From Microbacterium sp. SA39 (GTDB lineage: Bacteria > Actinomycetota > Actinomycetes > Actinomycetales > Microbacteriaceae), in NCBI RefSeq assembly GCF_000967865.1, contig NZ_JXRU01000033.1:168854-232853 (forward strand): a stretch of 64,000 nt of DNA, given 5' to 3'. Made by a program: the position numbers and the translations under genes. Of this stretch, positions 25,872 to 34,132 are shown one piece after another. Every line of letters begins with the position of its first letter. The first letter of the stretch is position 1. The notes under the pieces are model-generated. The model saw only the letters and a program-made list of their open reading frames with translations. It was not told the DNA's origin and searched no databases.

Positions 25872-26801
25872 TCACGGCAGCACGATCACCTTGCCCGCGA
25901 TCCGGCCTGCCGCGGCCTCCGCGTGCAGCGCCGGCAGCTCGGCCAGCGGGATGCGGCGCGTGACCTCGACCTGCAGCACGCCGTCGTCGACCAGCGACAC
26001 GAGCTCGGCGAGCTTCGCGGCGTCGCTCCGCACGAACACGACGACCGAGCGCACATTCCGGTCGGCGTCGTCGGGCGCCGGCATCCAGGCCGTGGTGCTC
26101 ACGACGACGCCTCCGTCGCGGACGAGGCGCACCAGGGCGGTGAACTCCTCCGGTTCGATCGGCGCGAGGTTGAGGAGCATGTCGACCTGATCCGAGACGG
26201 CGTCGAGCACTCCGGTCTCGGTGTGGTCGATGATCTCGTCGGCGCCGGCGGCACGCACGGCATCCGCACTCCGCGGGCTCGCCGTGGCGATCACGTACGC
26301 GCCCGCCCGCTTGGCGAGGGCGATCGCGTGCTTGCCGACGGCGCCGCCCGCGCCGACGATGAGCAGGCGCTGTCCGGCTTCGAGGTGCCCGTCGTCGAAG
26401 AGCGCCTGGCGGGCGGTGAGAGCGACCGAGGGGAGAGCTGCGGCGTCTGCGAGCGGCACGCTGATCGGCGCTGCGACGATCACGTCGGCCGGGGCGACGA
26501 CGTACTCGGCCGCTCCTCCGTCTTCGGCCATCGGCAGGAAGCCGACGACCGCGTCACCGACCGCGAAGCCTTCGACGTCGTCGCCGATCGCGTCGATCGT
26601 GCCGGAGACGTCGTAGCCCGGAATGTGCGGGAGCACGACCGGGATGGGGAGGAAGCCCGCCCGCATGCCGTTGTCAGCGGCGTTGAAAGCGGATGCCGCG
26701 ACGCGCAGCCGCACCTGCCCCGCGGCCGGAACCGGCTGCGCGATGTCTTCGAGCTGCAGAACCTCGGGGCCGCCGACCTGGTGGAACCGTACTGCCTTCA
26801 T
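25872..26801 (-). CDS. NADPH:quinone oxidoreductase-like medium-chain dehydrogenase
   Basis: A 309-residue zinc-free MDR-family enzyme starting MKAVRFHQVGGPEVL, with AAGGAGAG upstream of the ATG. The N-terminal GroES-like domain has IPGYDVSGTIDAIG and the cofactor domain has LLIVGAGGAVGKHAIALA. Zinc-binding cysteines are absent, which points to quinone or enone reduction rather than alcohol oxidation. It is divergent from the MarR gene, and twin operators lie between them, so quinone or reactive-carbonyl stress control by MarR is likely. A longer frame runs into the operator region and is not translated from the promoter seen. Confidence 0.88.
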   Translation of the reverse strand: MKAVRFHQVGGPEVLQLEDIAQPVPAAGQVRLRVAASAFNAADNGMRAGFLPIPVVLPHIPGYDVSGTIDAIGDDVEGFAVGDAVVGFLPMAEDGGAAEYVVAPADVIVAAPISVPLADAAALPSVALTARQALFDDGHLEAGQRLLIVGAGGAVGKHAIALAKRAGAYVIATASPRSADAVRAAGADEIIDHTETGVLDAVSDQVDMLLNLAPIEPEEFTALVRLVRDGGVVVSTTAWMPAPDDADRNVRSVVVFVRSDAAKLAELVSLVDDGVLQVEVTRRIPLAELPALHAEAAAGRIAGKVIVLP

Positions 26802-26819
26802 GATCTCTCCTTTCATAGG

Positions 26820-26837
26820 TGCTTCGAATTCGAAGCA
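26820..26837. promoter_or_regulatory. MarR-type operator 1
   Basis: Perfect 18-bp palindrome TGCTTCGAATTCGAAGCA. It lies between the oxidoreductase ribosome site and its promoter. The leftward promoter reads TTGCTT, 17 bp, TACTGT, with its -35 inside operator 2, so this copy would sit over the early transcribed region of the oxidoreductase gene. Confidence 0.8.
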
Positions 26838-26855
26838 ATACGATGACAGTAGCAC

Positions 26856-26873
26856 TGCTTCGAATTCGAAGCA
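26856..26873. promoter_or_regulatory. MarR-type operator 2
   Basis: Second identical 18-bp palindrome, 36 bp centre-to-centre from operator 1. It overlaps the -35 regions of both divergent promoters: TTGCTT of the leftward one and TGCTTC of the rightward MarR promoter, which has -10 TATACT at 26879-26884. This is a standard layout for MarR repression of itself and its target. Confidence 0.85.
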
Positions 26874-26890
26874 ACACGTATACTGGAATC

Positions 26891-27391
26891 ATGAACGATC
26901 GATCTCCTCGGCTCTCCCCGACCGAGCTCGCGGCCTACTTCGCCTTCACCGAGGTGAGCAGCCTGCTGCGGCACGCGGTCGAGAAGCAGCTGAAGGATGT
27001 CGGCAAGCTCAGCTACGTGCAGTTCCAGCTGCTGGCGCGTCTCGGCGATGCTCCGGACGGCAGCCAGCGGATGACGGATCTCGCCGACGGCGTCGTCTAC
27101 AGCCGCAGCGGGCTGACGTATCAGGCGCAGTCGCTCGAGGAGCGGGGTCTTGTCACGCGGGCTCCTTCGCCTGAGGATGAGCGGAGCACGATCGTCGCCA
27201 TCACGGCCGAGGGTCGTGCGGTGCTCGCGAAGGTGTTCCCCGGGCACATCGAGGCCGTGCAGAGTCTGCTGTTCGCGTCGCTCGACGACGCCGATGTCGA
27301 GGTCCTCGCCCGGGTGATGACGCAGGTCAGCGGACACCTGCGGGCGAATCCCCCGCGGAGCGCCGGACCGCGGAAGGTCAAGGCCGACTGA
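26891..27391 (+). CDS. MarR-family transcriptional regulator
   Basis: A 166-residue winged-helix regulator starting MNDRSPRLSPTELAAYF. The DNA-binding region spans YVQFQLLARLGDA, MTDLADGVVYSRSGLTYQ and the wing APSPEDERSTIVAITAEGRAVL. The ATG lies exactly six bases after the -10 TATACT, with no Shine-Dalgarno, so the transcript is probably leaderless. Divergent from the oxidoreductase gene with two operators between. Likely senses oxidants or quinones; ligand unknown. Confidence 0.9.
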   Translation: MNDRSPRLSPTELAAYFAFTEVSSLLRHAVEKQLKDVGKLSYVQFQLLARLGDAPDGSQRMTDLADGVVYSRSGLTYQAQSLEERGLVTRAPSPEDERSTIVAITAEGRAVLAKVFPGHIEAVQSLLFASLDDADVEVLARVMTQVSGHLRANPPRSAGPRKVKAD

Positions 27392-27400
27392 CGCTCGCCC

Positions 27401-27510
27401 GGTCGTTGAGCGAGCGTGCGAGACCCCGGTCGTTGAGCGAGCGTGCGAGACCCCGGTCGTTGAGCGAGCTTGCGAGACCCCGGTCGTTGAGCGAGCTTGC
27501 GAGACGAAAC
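27401..27510. repeat. Four tandem copies of the GGTCGTTGAGCGAGC repeat
   Basis: Four head-to-tail 27-bp units, GGTCGTTGAGCGAGC then (G or T)TGCGAGACCCC, beginning at 27401, 27428, 27455 and 27482. The first two share G and the last two share T at the variable base, so pairs may have duplicated. It follows the MarR stop. A further degenerate copy (GGTCGCTGAGCG) is at 27543. Not a CRISPR: there are no spacers. Confidence 0.85.
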
Positions 27511-27605
27511 GCGTCCCACCGGGATGACTCCGACGCTCGGCTGGGTCGCTGAGCGTGTCGAAGCGTCCGTGCGCAGCGATCAACCCGGGTTGATCGGAGA
27601 CCTCA

Positions 27606-27863
27606 TCACGCTGCTTCCGCCCTCGCGGCAGTCCTGCGGCGGCGCGCTTCCGTGCGCCGCAGACGCCGGCTCGACATCAGCCACACGAACGCGCCGAGGA
27701 GGGGAATGAAGATGATCGCGAGCGCCCAGAGCGCCGTCGCCGCCGGGCCGAGTGCCGCCTTCGTGCGAAGCAGAGTGACCATCGCGACGACCGCGAGCAC
27801 GAGTGCTGCGATCCAGACCATCGACCAGACGACGTCCCACACCCCGGGAATCAACGGGTTCAT
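27606..27863 (-). CDS. Small membrane protein with phospholipase D nuclease N-terminal (PLDc_N) domain
   Basis: 85 residues starting MNPLIPGVWDVVWSMVWI with AAGGAG upstream. Two hydrophobic segments (about 10-32 and 40-61) end in GAFVWLMSSRRLRR, a typical PLDc_N pattern, then a very basic tail. The catalytic HKD domains that this module often precedes are absent; stand-alone versions are common in actinobacteria and have no known role. The open frame continues upstream to 28028 without a better start. Confidence 0.75.
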   Translation of the reverse strand: MNPLIPGVWDVVWSMVWIAALVLAVVAMVTLLRTKAALGPAATALWALAIIFIPLLGAFVWLMSSRRLRRTEARRRRTAARAEAA

Positions 27864-28002
27864 GGCAGCTCCTTCGCGGGGTGGGCGTATCCGTCCAGAG
27901 TAGAGGGCGGTCTTGACCCGAGCGCTGCTGGCCTGTCGCCGGCGACGGCCGTCTGCTACCGTCCGGTGAATCCGGGTTGCGCGCATCGAGGTAGAGCGAC
28001 GA

Positions 28003-28575
28003 ATGAGGCCACTGCGGTACGGGACCAACGTGACGCTCGACGGGTGCGTGCATCATGAGGCGGGGATAACGCCCGACCAAGAATTCATGGCCTTCTGCAC
28101 CGCCGAGACGGAGCGGTCGGATGCCGAGATCTACGGTCGCGTGACGTACCAGATGATGGAGTCTGCGTGGCGGCGGCCGGCCGACGGCGTGTGGCCCGAC
28201 CGGATGGACGAGTCGGAGGTCGCCTTCGCCGAGGCCATCGATCGGTCGAAGAAGTACGTCGTGTCGAGCACCCTCACCGAGGTCGACTGGAACGCCGAAC
28301 TGGTGCAGGGTGATCTGGGCGACGCCGTCCGGGCGCTGAAGCAGCAGCCAGGCGGGGAGTTATCGGTCGGCGGCGTGACGCTCCCCCTCGCGCTCGCGGA
28401 ACTCGGACTCATCGACGAGTTCGTGTTCGCCGTGCATCCGGTCATCGCCGGCCACGGTCCGACGTTGCTGGCCGGGCTGAGTGCGCGGCTGCCTCTGGAG
28501 TTGGTGGAGCGCCAGGAGTTCCGCTCCGGCGTGGTCGTGCACCGCTACCGGCCAGCGCCCGCCCCCGTTCGTTGA
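28003..28575 (+). CDS. Dihydrofolate reductase family protein (RibD C-terminal-like)
   Basis: A 190-residue single-domain protein. It opens with LRYGTNVTLDGCVHH, the usual first strand and loop of this family, then EIYGRVTYQMM, KKYVVSSTL, LKQQPGGELSVGG and LIDEFVFAVHPVIAGHGPTL. Members reduce or bind pteridine or pyrimidine-like substrates, but most genomic copies are uncharacterised. Ends at a two-copy GTTGAGCGAGC repeat, convergent with the HAD gene. Confidence 0.85.
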   Translation: MRPLRYGTNVTLDGCVHHEAGITPDQEFMAFCTAETERSDAEIYGRVTYQMMESAWRRPADGVWPDRMDESEVAFAEAIDRSKKYVVSSTLTEVDWNAELVQGDLGDAVRALKQQPGGELSVGGVTLPLALAELGLIDEFVFAVHPVIAGHGPTLLAGLSARLPLELVERQEFRSGVVVHRYRPAPAPVR

Positions 28576-28625
28576 GCGACGCTTCCTCCTTCGCGGTCGT
28601 TGAGCGAGCGAAGCGAGACGAAACG
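28567..28625. repeat. Dispersed GTCGTTGAGCGAGC repeat, two copies between convergent genes
   Basis: A short copy starts at 28567 (CGTTCGTTGAGCGACG) and overlaps the end of the DHFR-like gene. A full copy GGTCGTTGAGCGAGCGAAG continuing to GACGAAACG ends at 28625, directly at the end of the HAD gene. It can fold into a hairpin and probably terminates both genes. Confidence 0.75.
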
Positions 28626-28628
28626 TCT

Positions 28629-29225
28629 TCAGATCGCGAAACCCTCCGCCCGCAGCGCCTCCCGCAACCCCTCCGCTGACTCGAAGTGATGCGTCACCAT
28701 CCCCACCTCTTCCGCCCCCGCGAGCTTCCCCTCTGAGTCGTCCGTGAAGAACACCTCCGACGCCTCCACCCCGAGCGCATCGAGCACGTGCTGAAAAGCC
28801 CTGGCATCCGGCTTCGCCCACCCGATCTCGGCGGAGTTGAAGATCGCATCGAAATGCTCGGTGAGGCCGAGCTCGTCCGCCTCGGCCGGAATCGTGTCGG
28901 TCCCGTTGGTGAGAATGGCGGTGCGGATGCCGGCGGCACGAAGCGCGTCCGCGATGGCGAGCACCTCCGCGTCGACTTCGGACGGCTGCCGTCCCCACTC
29001 CTCGGCCGCGGCCGCCGAGCCGAGCGCCTCGCCCACGCGGGCAACCCAGGCGCGGCGCGAGATCCGGCCGGTGGTCACCTGGTCGAGCAGCTCCGGCTCG
29101 AAGGCGGCATCCACAACCGCGCCCGGCTCAAGGCCGTGCCGTCTCTCGATGTCGGTCGTGTAGTCCTCATCGAACTGCCGGACGACTCCGTCGAGATCGA
29201 ACAGCACTGCGCAGATCGAGGTCAT
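28629..29225 (-). CDS. HAD-superfamily hydrolase
   Basis: A 198-residue phosphatase-like protein from the ATG at MTSICAVLFDLDGVV. Motif I is FDLDGV with both aspartates, motif II is AILTNGTD, the lysine of motif III is in IGWAKPDARAF, and motif IV is VFFTDDSEGKLAGA. A helical cap lies between motifs I and II, as in the beta-phosphoglucomutase/phosphatase group. Substrate unknown. The open frame extends upstream beyond 29225 but carries no HAD sequence. Confidence 0.85.
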   Translation of the reverse strand: MTSICAVLFDLDGVVRQFDEDYTTDIERRHGLEPGAVVDAAFEPELLDQVTTGRISRRAWVARVGEALGSAAAAEEWGRQPSEVDAEVLAIADALRAAGIRTAILTNGTDTIPAEADELGLTEHFDAIFNSAEIGWAKPDARAFQHVLDALGVEASEVFFTDDSEGKLAGAEEVGMVTHHFESAEGLREALRAEGFAI

Positions 29226-29387
29226 CGACTCAGGGGCCGGCGACAGGCTCGATGTCGACGTCTGCGGCTCAGTACGCCGGCGAGAGGGGCGTGGCAAGCG
29301 CAATGCGGATCTCCTTCGACGGCGGTCCTGTTCATCCTCGCGCAGCATCCGTCCGACAAGGAAGGGCGCGCGGGGAGGCGTTTCACC

Positions 29388-30074
29388 TCACCCCGCGGCG
29401 GCGAGCGCAGCATCGACGTGCAGCGAGGTGGTCGGAAACACAGGCACCGGAGAGTCCGCGGCAGAGACGAGCAGCTCGATCTCGGTGCAGCCGAGGATGA
29501 TGCCCTCCGCGCTCTGCGCCGCGAGTTCGTCGATCACCTCGCGGTAGTACGCGCGGGATTCCGGACGGATGATGCCGTGCACCAGTTCGTCGTAGATGAT
29601 CGCGTGCACTCGGGCGCGCTTCTCGGCGCTGGGCACGAGCACCTCGATGCCCTGCGCCTCGAGCCGCTCGCGATAGAACGGCTTCTCCATCGTGAAGGCG
29701 GTGCCCAGGAGGCCCGCTTTGCGGATGCCGGATGCAAGCACGGCGGCGGCCGTGGTGTCGGCGATGTGGACGAACGGGATGCCGATCGCGGCTTCGATCC
29801 GGTCGGCGACGAGGTGCATCGTGTTGGTGCAGAGCACGATCAGGTCGGCACCGGCACGCTCGAGTCCGCGGGCGTGGTCGGCGAGCAGAGTGCCCGCGGC
29901 ATCCCAGTCCCCGCGCGCCTGGAGTTCTTCGATCTCGGCGAAGTCCAGCGAGTCGAGGATGATGCGGGCGGAGTGGTTACCGCCGAGCTGTTCCCGCACG
30001 CGTTCGTTCGCGAGTCGGTACCACTCGAGGGAGGATTCCCAGCTCATTCCGCCGAGGACGCCGATGGTCTTCAC
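29388..30074 (-). CDS. Aspartate/glutamate racemase family protein
   Basis: About 228 residues from the GTG at 30074 (KTIGVLGGMSWESS), the usual family start; an ATG at 30125 would add 17 residues with no homology. The two catalytic cysteines are in VLCTNTMH and ILGCTEIELLV. Members interconvert D- and L-aspartate or related amino acids without cofactor. No Shine-Dalgarno is obvious for either start. Stands alone; the upstream DUF2510 gene is separated by a terminator. Confidence 0.85.
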   Translation of the reverse strand: MKTIGVLGGMSWESSLEWYRLANERVREQLGGNHSARIILDSLDFAEIEELQARGDWDAAGTLLADHARGLERAGADLIVLCTNTMHLVADRIEAAIGIPFVHIADTTAAAVLASGIRKAGLLGTAFTMEKPFYRERLEAQGIEVLVPSAEKRARVHAIIYDELVHGIIRPESRAYYREVIDELAAQSAEGIILGCTEIELLVSAADSPVPVFPTTSLHVDAALAAAG

Positions 30075-30158
30075 CGGGTCTGCCCGACGTCTGAGCGGGT
30101 CGCGGGAGGGGCGGTGCGCATCCATCGAATGTATCCCGGGCGGTCACCGGAACGACAG

Positions 30159-30190
30159 AGGCCCTGATCAGTTCTCACTGATCAGGGCCT
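30159..30190 (-). terminator. Strong hairpin terminator after DUF2510 gene 1
   Basis: Perfect 14-bp stem AGGCCCTGATCAGT / ACTGATCAGGGCCT with a TCTC loop. It lies 20 bp beyond the end of the leftward membrane-protein gene. A near copy of this hairpin follows the paralogous gene at 33166-33201. Confidence 0.85.
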
Positions 30191-30209
30191 CCGCGTGTTC
30201 ATGCAGCGG

Positions 30210-31124
30210 TTACGGCTGGACGAAGAACTCGTCCGAGAAGAAACCGGGGGTGACGCGAACGACGATAGTCTCGCCATCCGGGATCAGGAACGCCTGCGAG
30301 CCGGTGACGGTCGCTCCGGTGAAGAGCTCTTCGAAGCCGAACTCGTCGGTGAGAGAGACCAGGCTGTCGTAGCTGTTGACCACGTTGCCGCTGGAGGTCA
30401 CGACATCGACCGTGACTTCGGCGGAGGTGGCGGACTCGGCGCCCTTGTACGTGATCGTGTAGTTCACGATCTCGTAGTGGGAGCCGGCCGGAGCAGCCTC
30501 GTTGAACTGGTTCGCCTCGGAGACGATGGCGTTGCCGTCGGGGTTGACCGAGTTGACCACGACCGACCAGTCGCTGTTGCTGATCTCGGATCCGACCGGG
30601 TACGGGTTCTCGCGAGTGCCCTCAGCGGTCTCGGCGGGTTCTTCGTCGTCAGCCGGCTCGTCGGCCTCGTCGGTGGTGTCGGGCTGGGTGACGACGGTGT
30701 CGCCGTCGCCGAAGGCCTCGTCGACGGATGCCGCGACGACTCCGAGGAAGACGACAACGCCGACGATGGTGCCGACGATCGAGAGCACCAGGCCGACGAT
30801 GCCGAGCCACTTCTTGTCACCCTTGAGGAAGAGCGACACGATGCTCAGCACGAAGGCGATCGGCAGCAGGATCCAGCCGACGATCAGGGCGCCGGGGATG
30901 CAGGCGAAGATGAAGCCGACCGCGGCGATGATGGCGGCGACGAGGGCGAGGACGTTGAGCTTCTTCGGGTTGCCGTCGGCGGAAGCGATCGGGGCGGCGG
31001 TCGCCGTGAGAGTCTGAGCCTGTACCTCGTCGGCGAAGGTCCCCCACTGCTGACCGTCCCACCAGCGCTGGCGGCCCGAGCCGTCGTCGTACCAGCCGGC
31101 GGGAGTGTCATTCGGTGTTGTCAT
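30210..31124 (-). CDS. DUF2510 membrane protein with C-terminal DUF4352-like domain, copy 1
   Basis: 304 residues. The N-terminal PAGWYDDGSGRQRWWDGQQW is the DUF2510 motif, which is cytoplasmic and actinobacterial. Two or three membrane helices follow (ALVAAIIAAVGFIFACIPG, FVLSIVSLFLKG, IVGLVLSIVGTIVGVVVFLGVVAAS), then an acidic linker (DEADEPADDEEPAE) and an extracellular beta-sandwich with PVGSEISNSDWSVVV. It is a paralogue of the gene at 33218, of identical length. A membrane or envelope role is likely, with no known activity. AGGATGAG precedes the ATG. Confidence 0.82.
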   Translation of the reverse strand: MTTPNDTPAGWYDDGSGRQRWWDGQQWGTFADEVQAQTLTATAAPIASADGNPKKLNVLALVAAIIAAVGFIFACIPGALIVGWILLPIAFVLSIVSLFLKGDKKWLGIVGLVLSIVGTIVGVVVFLGVVAASVDEAFGDGDTVVTQPDTTDEADEPADDEEPAETAEGTRENPYPVGSEISNSDWSVVVNSVNPDGNAIVSEANQFNEAAPAGSHYEIVNYTITYKGAESATSAEVTVDVVTSSGNVVNSYDSLVSLTDEFGFEELFTGATVTGSQAFLIPDGETIVVRVTPGFFSDEFFVQP

Positions 31125-31338
31125 GCGCTCATCCTGACAGAACGCTGTGAGCCGAAAGGCAGGCGTTGCTGGTTCGTTATGAGCGATATTTCGGAGTGCG
31201 GCATGGGGATGCTCCTTCGGCGTTCTCGGCGCCGAAATGCTCGGGCGCTCACAGAGAAGGATCCGGCGGCCGCGCTCCTGATACATCCGGTTGGATAGAA
31301 CTTGCGATGATGAGGCAACACAAACGAAAGCAGCCTCT

Positions 31339-31843
31339 ATGGATGACTTCATCGGGACCCTTATTGCGACCTTCGTCGGCGCGGCACTCGCGCTGACCGC
31401 CGATCGCATCGCGAGGTGGATCGACGCGAAACGCACGGAACGCGTCGCGATCGACAACCTGCTCATCGATCTGGCCGCGAAGCGCGCATTCGCCGTCGAG
31501 ACCCTCGATGATCCGTGGCCGGACGACTCCGCCAAGCGGGTGCTCGAGTCGGTGAATCATGTGCGCTCGCAGATCCGGGAGGCCCGGATGCAGCTGCGGC
31601 CTGACTCGAAGTACCTCGACCCGGTGCGGCGGATGACTCGGGCGTGCGCCACCTTCATGGAGCAGACGGGAGTATCGCGCCGGCGTACCGGCGAAGAACG
31701 ATCTGAGAGAACTCGGAACAGCGATGCGCGCCGAAGCGGCGAACATCCGGCGCATCGCCAAGGGCAAGGTCGTGCAGGATGCGCCGGGAGCGTTCAGCCT
31801 GAGCCGCGCGATCGATCGTGGCCCGCGGGAGGGCGCGAAGTAG
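31339..31843 (+). pseudogene. Small membrane-anchored protein of unknown function, frameshifted
   Basis: The ATG at 31339 gives MDDFIGTLIATFVGAALALTAD, one membrane helix followed by a cytoplasmic region (RWIDAKRTERVAIDNLLIDL). Near 31668-31670 one extra G in GGG shifts the frame. Removing it continues as EYRAGVPAKNDLRELGTAM to a TAG at 31841-31843, giving a clean 167-residue protein. The unshifted frame ends in an arginine-rich low-complexity shadow. No family recognised. Same problem type as the gene at 25159-25667. Confidence 0.65.
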
Positions 31844-31932
31844 GACGGCCTTCGCGACGGACTAACAGCACCGACAACGGATCGCCGAACAGGATTCGGT
31901 GACGCATGGGTCAGGGAACGCCCCTCCGCGCC

Positions 31933-32352
31933 TCACCACCCCGACAGACGAACGGGGCGAAGGTCTCTCGTGCTCATCGCCAGCGCCCACGGGCCCTCGC
32001 CACGCTTGATGATCTCGCGTACGAGTCGCTCCTCATGTCGGAGGAAGAGTGCGGCTTGCTTCTCCGGTCGCAGGTCATGTTTCACTCCGATCCACACCGA
32101 ACGGATGCCGTGTTCACGGTAAGCCGCGAGTTCGGCAGGTCGAGTGCGGATGCGCCGGTCGCGGGTCACGACGATGAAGCCTGCCGCGCCTGCGATCGGC
32201 ATCCATTCGAGGTCAGGGGTTCCGAGCGGCACTTCGGGCAGGGCAGGGCGCCCAGGGTGGAGTACGTCTTCGCGCCCCGCGCGCCGTAGGAGCTTCGCCA
32301 GGCCCAGAGCGTTCTCATCGGCGAAATACACCGGTGAGAACGCACTCATCAT
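31933..32352 (-). CDS. PIN-like toxin of VapC45 type
   Basis: A 139-residue protein. VYFADENALGLAKLLRRAG holds the first acidic residues, and GFIVVTRDRRIRTRPAEL the later DR-rich element of the VapC45-type PIN-like fold. These toxins cleave RNA, rRNA for some VapC proteins. The start overlaps the antitoxin stop by four bases, giving balanced expression. Size and order match the Mycobacterium tuberculosis VapB45/VapC45 pair from memory; identity was not computed. Confidence 0.72.
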   Translation of the reverse strand: MMSAFSPVYFADENALGLAKLLRRAGREDVLHPGRPALPEVPLGTPDLEWMPIAGAAGFIVVTRDRRIRTRPAELAAYREHGIRSVWIGVKHDLRPEKQAALFLRHEERLVREIIKRGEGPWALAMSTRDLRPVRLSGW

Positions 32353-33041
32353 GCTGCCCGATCGCGTCCGACGATGAGCTCGAAGCGAAGGGCTTCGTCG
32401 ACCTGATCGAGCGAGAGGTCGTAGAGGTCTGCGAGCTCGTCGCGGGAGCTTCCAGCGCTGTAGTCGCCGGCGATGATCTCGGTGCGAACGTTGCGTATGG
32501 CCGGCTGGCCGAACGTGCGGGTCGGGTCCATCACGACGAACGGAGTGCGAGGATCAGGTCGGATGGTGCCTGCGGCGCCGGCGACGTACTGGACAGCTTC
32601 GCTGAAACGCTCCGTGGCCGCGGTCAGGATGCTCTGCCCATTCCTCACGACCACCAACTGAAGGGATCGCCCGAGGCCGACGCGTTCTTGCACGACACGA
32701 ACCAGCTCGCGTCCTTCGACGTCGAGGAACGGGCGAGCAAGCGCCAGCGGATAGCGGCCGAACTCCTCACGCAACTGCTCGATCGCCGGACGCAACGACT
32801 GGACGGTCACATCGCGGCTCCGGAACTCGGCGAGGAGCCGCGCCTCGACCATCTCGCCCCACGTGACGGCTTCGGACCCGGTGGTCGATTCGCGGAGGAT
32901 CGGCTCGTAGAACCTGCCAGCTCGCGAGTATCCGTCGAGCCACCGCTTCGCTGTTCCAGTGTGCAAACCTACGAGGCGATCTACGTCGGAGTACGAGTAG
33001 ATCGCCCGATCGAGCATCGAGGTCGCCATGCGCTCAATCAT
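32349..33041 (-). CDS. DUF433-containing antitoxin of VapB45 type
   Basis: A 230-residue protein. The N-terminal part YSYSDVDRLVGLHTGTAKRWLDG looks like a MerR/Xre-type helix-turn-helix, and the C-terminal EIIAGDYSAGSSRDELADLYDLSLDQVDEALRFE is a DUF433 domain, the usual organisation of VapB45. It would neutralise the PIN-like toxin and repress its own promoter. Starts at MIERMATSM; the internal ATG at MATSML is also possible. The module sits between two DUF2510 paralogues. Confidence 0.72.
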   Translation of the reverse strand: MIERMATSMLDRAIYSYSDVDRLVGLHTGTAKRWLDGYSRAGRFYEPILRESTTGSEAVTWGEMVEARLLAEFRSRDVTVQSLRPAIEQLREEFGRYPLALARPFLDVEGRELVRVVQERVGLGRSLQLVVVRNGQSILTAATERFSEAVQYVAGAAGTIRPDPRTPFVVMDPTRTFGQPAIRNVRTEIIAGDYSAGSSRDELADLYDLSLDQVDEALRFELIVGRDRAA

Positions 33042-33165
33042 CGCAGGCGGGCGAACGTAATGCCCGATGCAGCGCAGAACCCGGGGAGAACGCGTTATCC
33101 ACAGCCGCGATGGTGACGAAGTGATATCACCCCACCGCCGGAGTCGTGTCCGAGCGCCGAACGAT

Positions 33166-33201
33166 CGAGGCCCTGACCAGCATCGGCTGATCAGGGCCTC
33201 G
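33166..33201 (-). terminator. Hairpin terminator after DUF2510 gene 2
   Basis: CGAGGCCCTGACCAG and CTGATCAGGGCCTCG form a 15-bp stem with one mismatch and a 6-base loop. It closely resembles the terminator at 30159-30190, so gene and terminator were duplicated together. Confidence 0.8.
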
Positions 33202-33217
33202 ACTCGCGCATCGACTC

Positions 33218-34132
33218 TTACGGCTGGACGAAGACCTCGTCGTCGGCGAGGCCGCCGGGCGTCACGCGCACCAGAATGGTCTCGCCGTCGGGGATGAGGT
33301 AGGCGGCGGATCCGGTGAGGCTTCCACCCGCGTACAGCTGGTCGAGGGCAATATCGTCGGGCAGCGAGACCAAGTGGTCGTGGCTCGTGACGACATTCCC
33401 GCCGGAGGTGACCGCGTCGACGAAGACCTCGAAGACGGTCGCCGCCCCCTCGCCCTTGTAGGTGATGGTGTAGTTGATGATCTCGTAGTGCGACCCCGCG
33501 GGGGCCGGTTCGTTGAACGAGGCAGCCTGCGCGACGATCGCGGTTCCGTCGGGGTTGACCGAGTTGACGACGACCGTCCAGTCGCTGGTACTGATCTCAG
33601 ATCCGATCGCGAGCGGGTTCTCACGGCTTCCGGGACCTTCGTCTGCGGCTTCCTCGTCGTCGGAATCGTCGGCGTCTCCCGACCCGTCGGACTCGGTGAT
33701 CGTCGTGTCGCCCTTCTCCAGTGCCTCGTTCACCGCGGCCGCTGCAACACCCAGGAAGACGACGACACCGATGATCGGCCCGACGATCGAGAGCACGAGA
33801 CCGACGATGCCGAGCCACTTCTTGTCGCCCTTGAAGAAGAGAGAGACGATGCTCAGCACGAAGGTGAGGGAGAGCACGATCCAGCCGGCGATGATCGTGA
33901 CCGGGATGCACGCCAAGATGAAGCCGATGGCGGCGGCGATCGCGGAGACGAGAGCAACGACGTTCAGCTTCTTCGGCGCGGCACCCGCGGAAGGGTCCGG
34001 AACGTCGGTCGTCGTGAGGGTCTGCTCATTCCCGGCGTCGGCGAAAGCCCCCCACTGCTGCCCGTCCCACCAACGCTGTCGACCGGAGCCGTCGTCGTAC
34101 CAGCCAGCAGGAGTGTCATTCGGAGTGGTCAT
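33218..34132 (-). CDS. DUF2510 membrane protein with C-terminal DUF4352-like domain, copy 2
   Basis: 304 residues, the same length as the copy at 30210. The first 28 residues (MTTPNDTPAGWYDDGSGRQR and on) and the core GDKKWLGIVGLVLSIVG are the same. The linker differs (SDGSGDADDSDDEEAADEGP), and the C-terminal beta domain has conserved SEISTSDWTVVVNSVNPDG and SHYEIINYTITYKG. Topology as in copy 1: cytoplasmic DUF2510, two or three helices, external domain. The two copies flank the VapBC45-like module and a frameshifted gene. Function unknown. Confidence 0.82.
   Translation of the reverse strand: MTTPNDTPAGWYDDGSGRQRWWDGQQWGAFADAGNEQTLTTTDVPDPSAGAAPKKLNVVALVSAIAAAIGFILACIPVTIIAGWIVLSLTFVLSIVSLFFKGDKKWLGIVGLVLSIVGPIIGVVVFLGVAAAAVNEALEKGDTTITESDGSGDADDSDDEEAADEGPGSRENPLAIGSEISTSDWTVVVNSVNPDGTAIVAQAASFNEPAPAGSHYEIINYTITYKGEGAATVFEVFVDAVTSGGNVVTSHDHLVSLPDDIALDQLYAGGSLTGSAAYLIPDGETILVRVTPGGLADDEVFVQP

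Noticed and set aside
27401..27510. Tandem repeat considered as a CRISPR array
   Set aside because: Units are head-to-tail without spacers, and the same sequence is dispersed elsewhere as a hairpin repeat; no cas genes.
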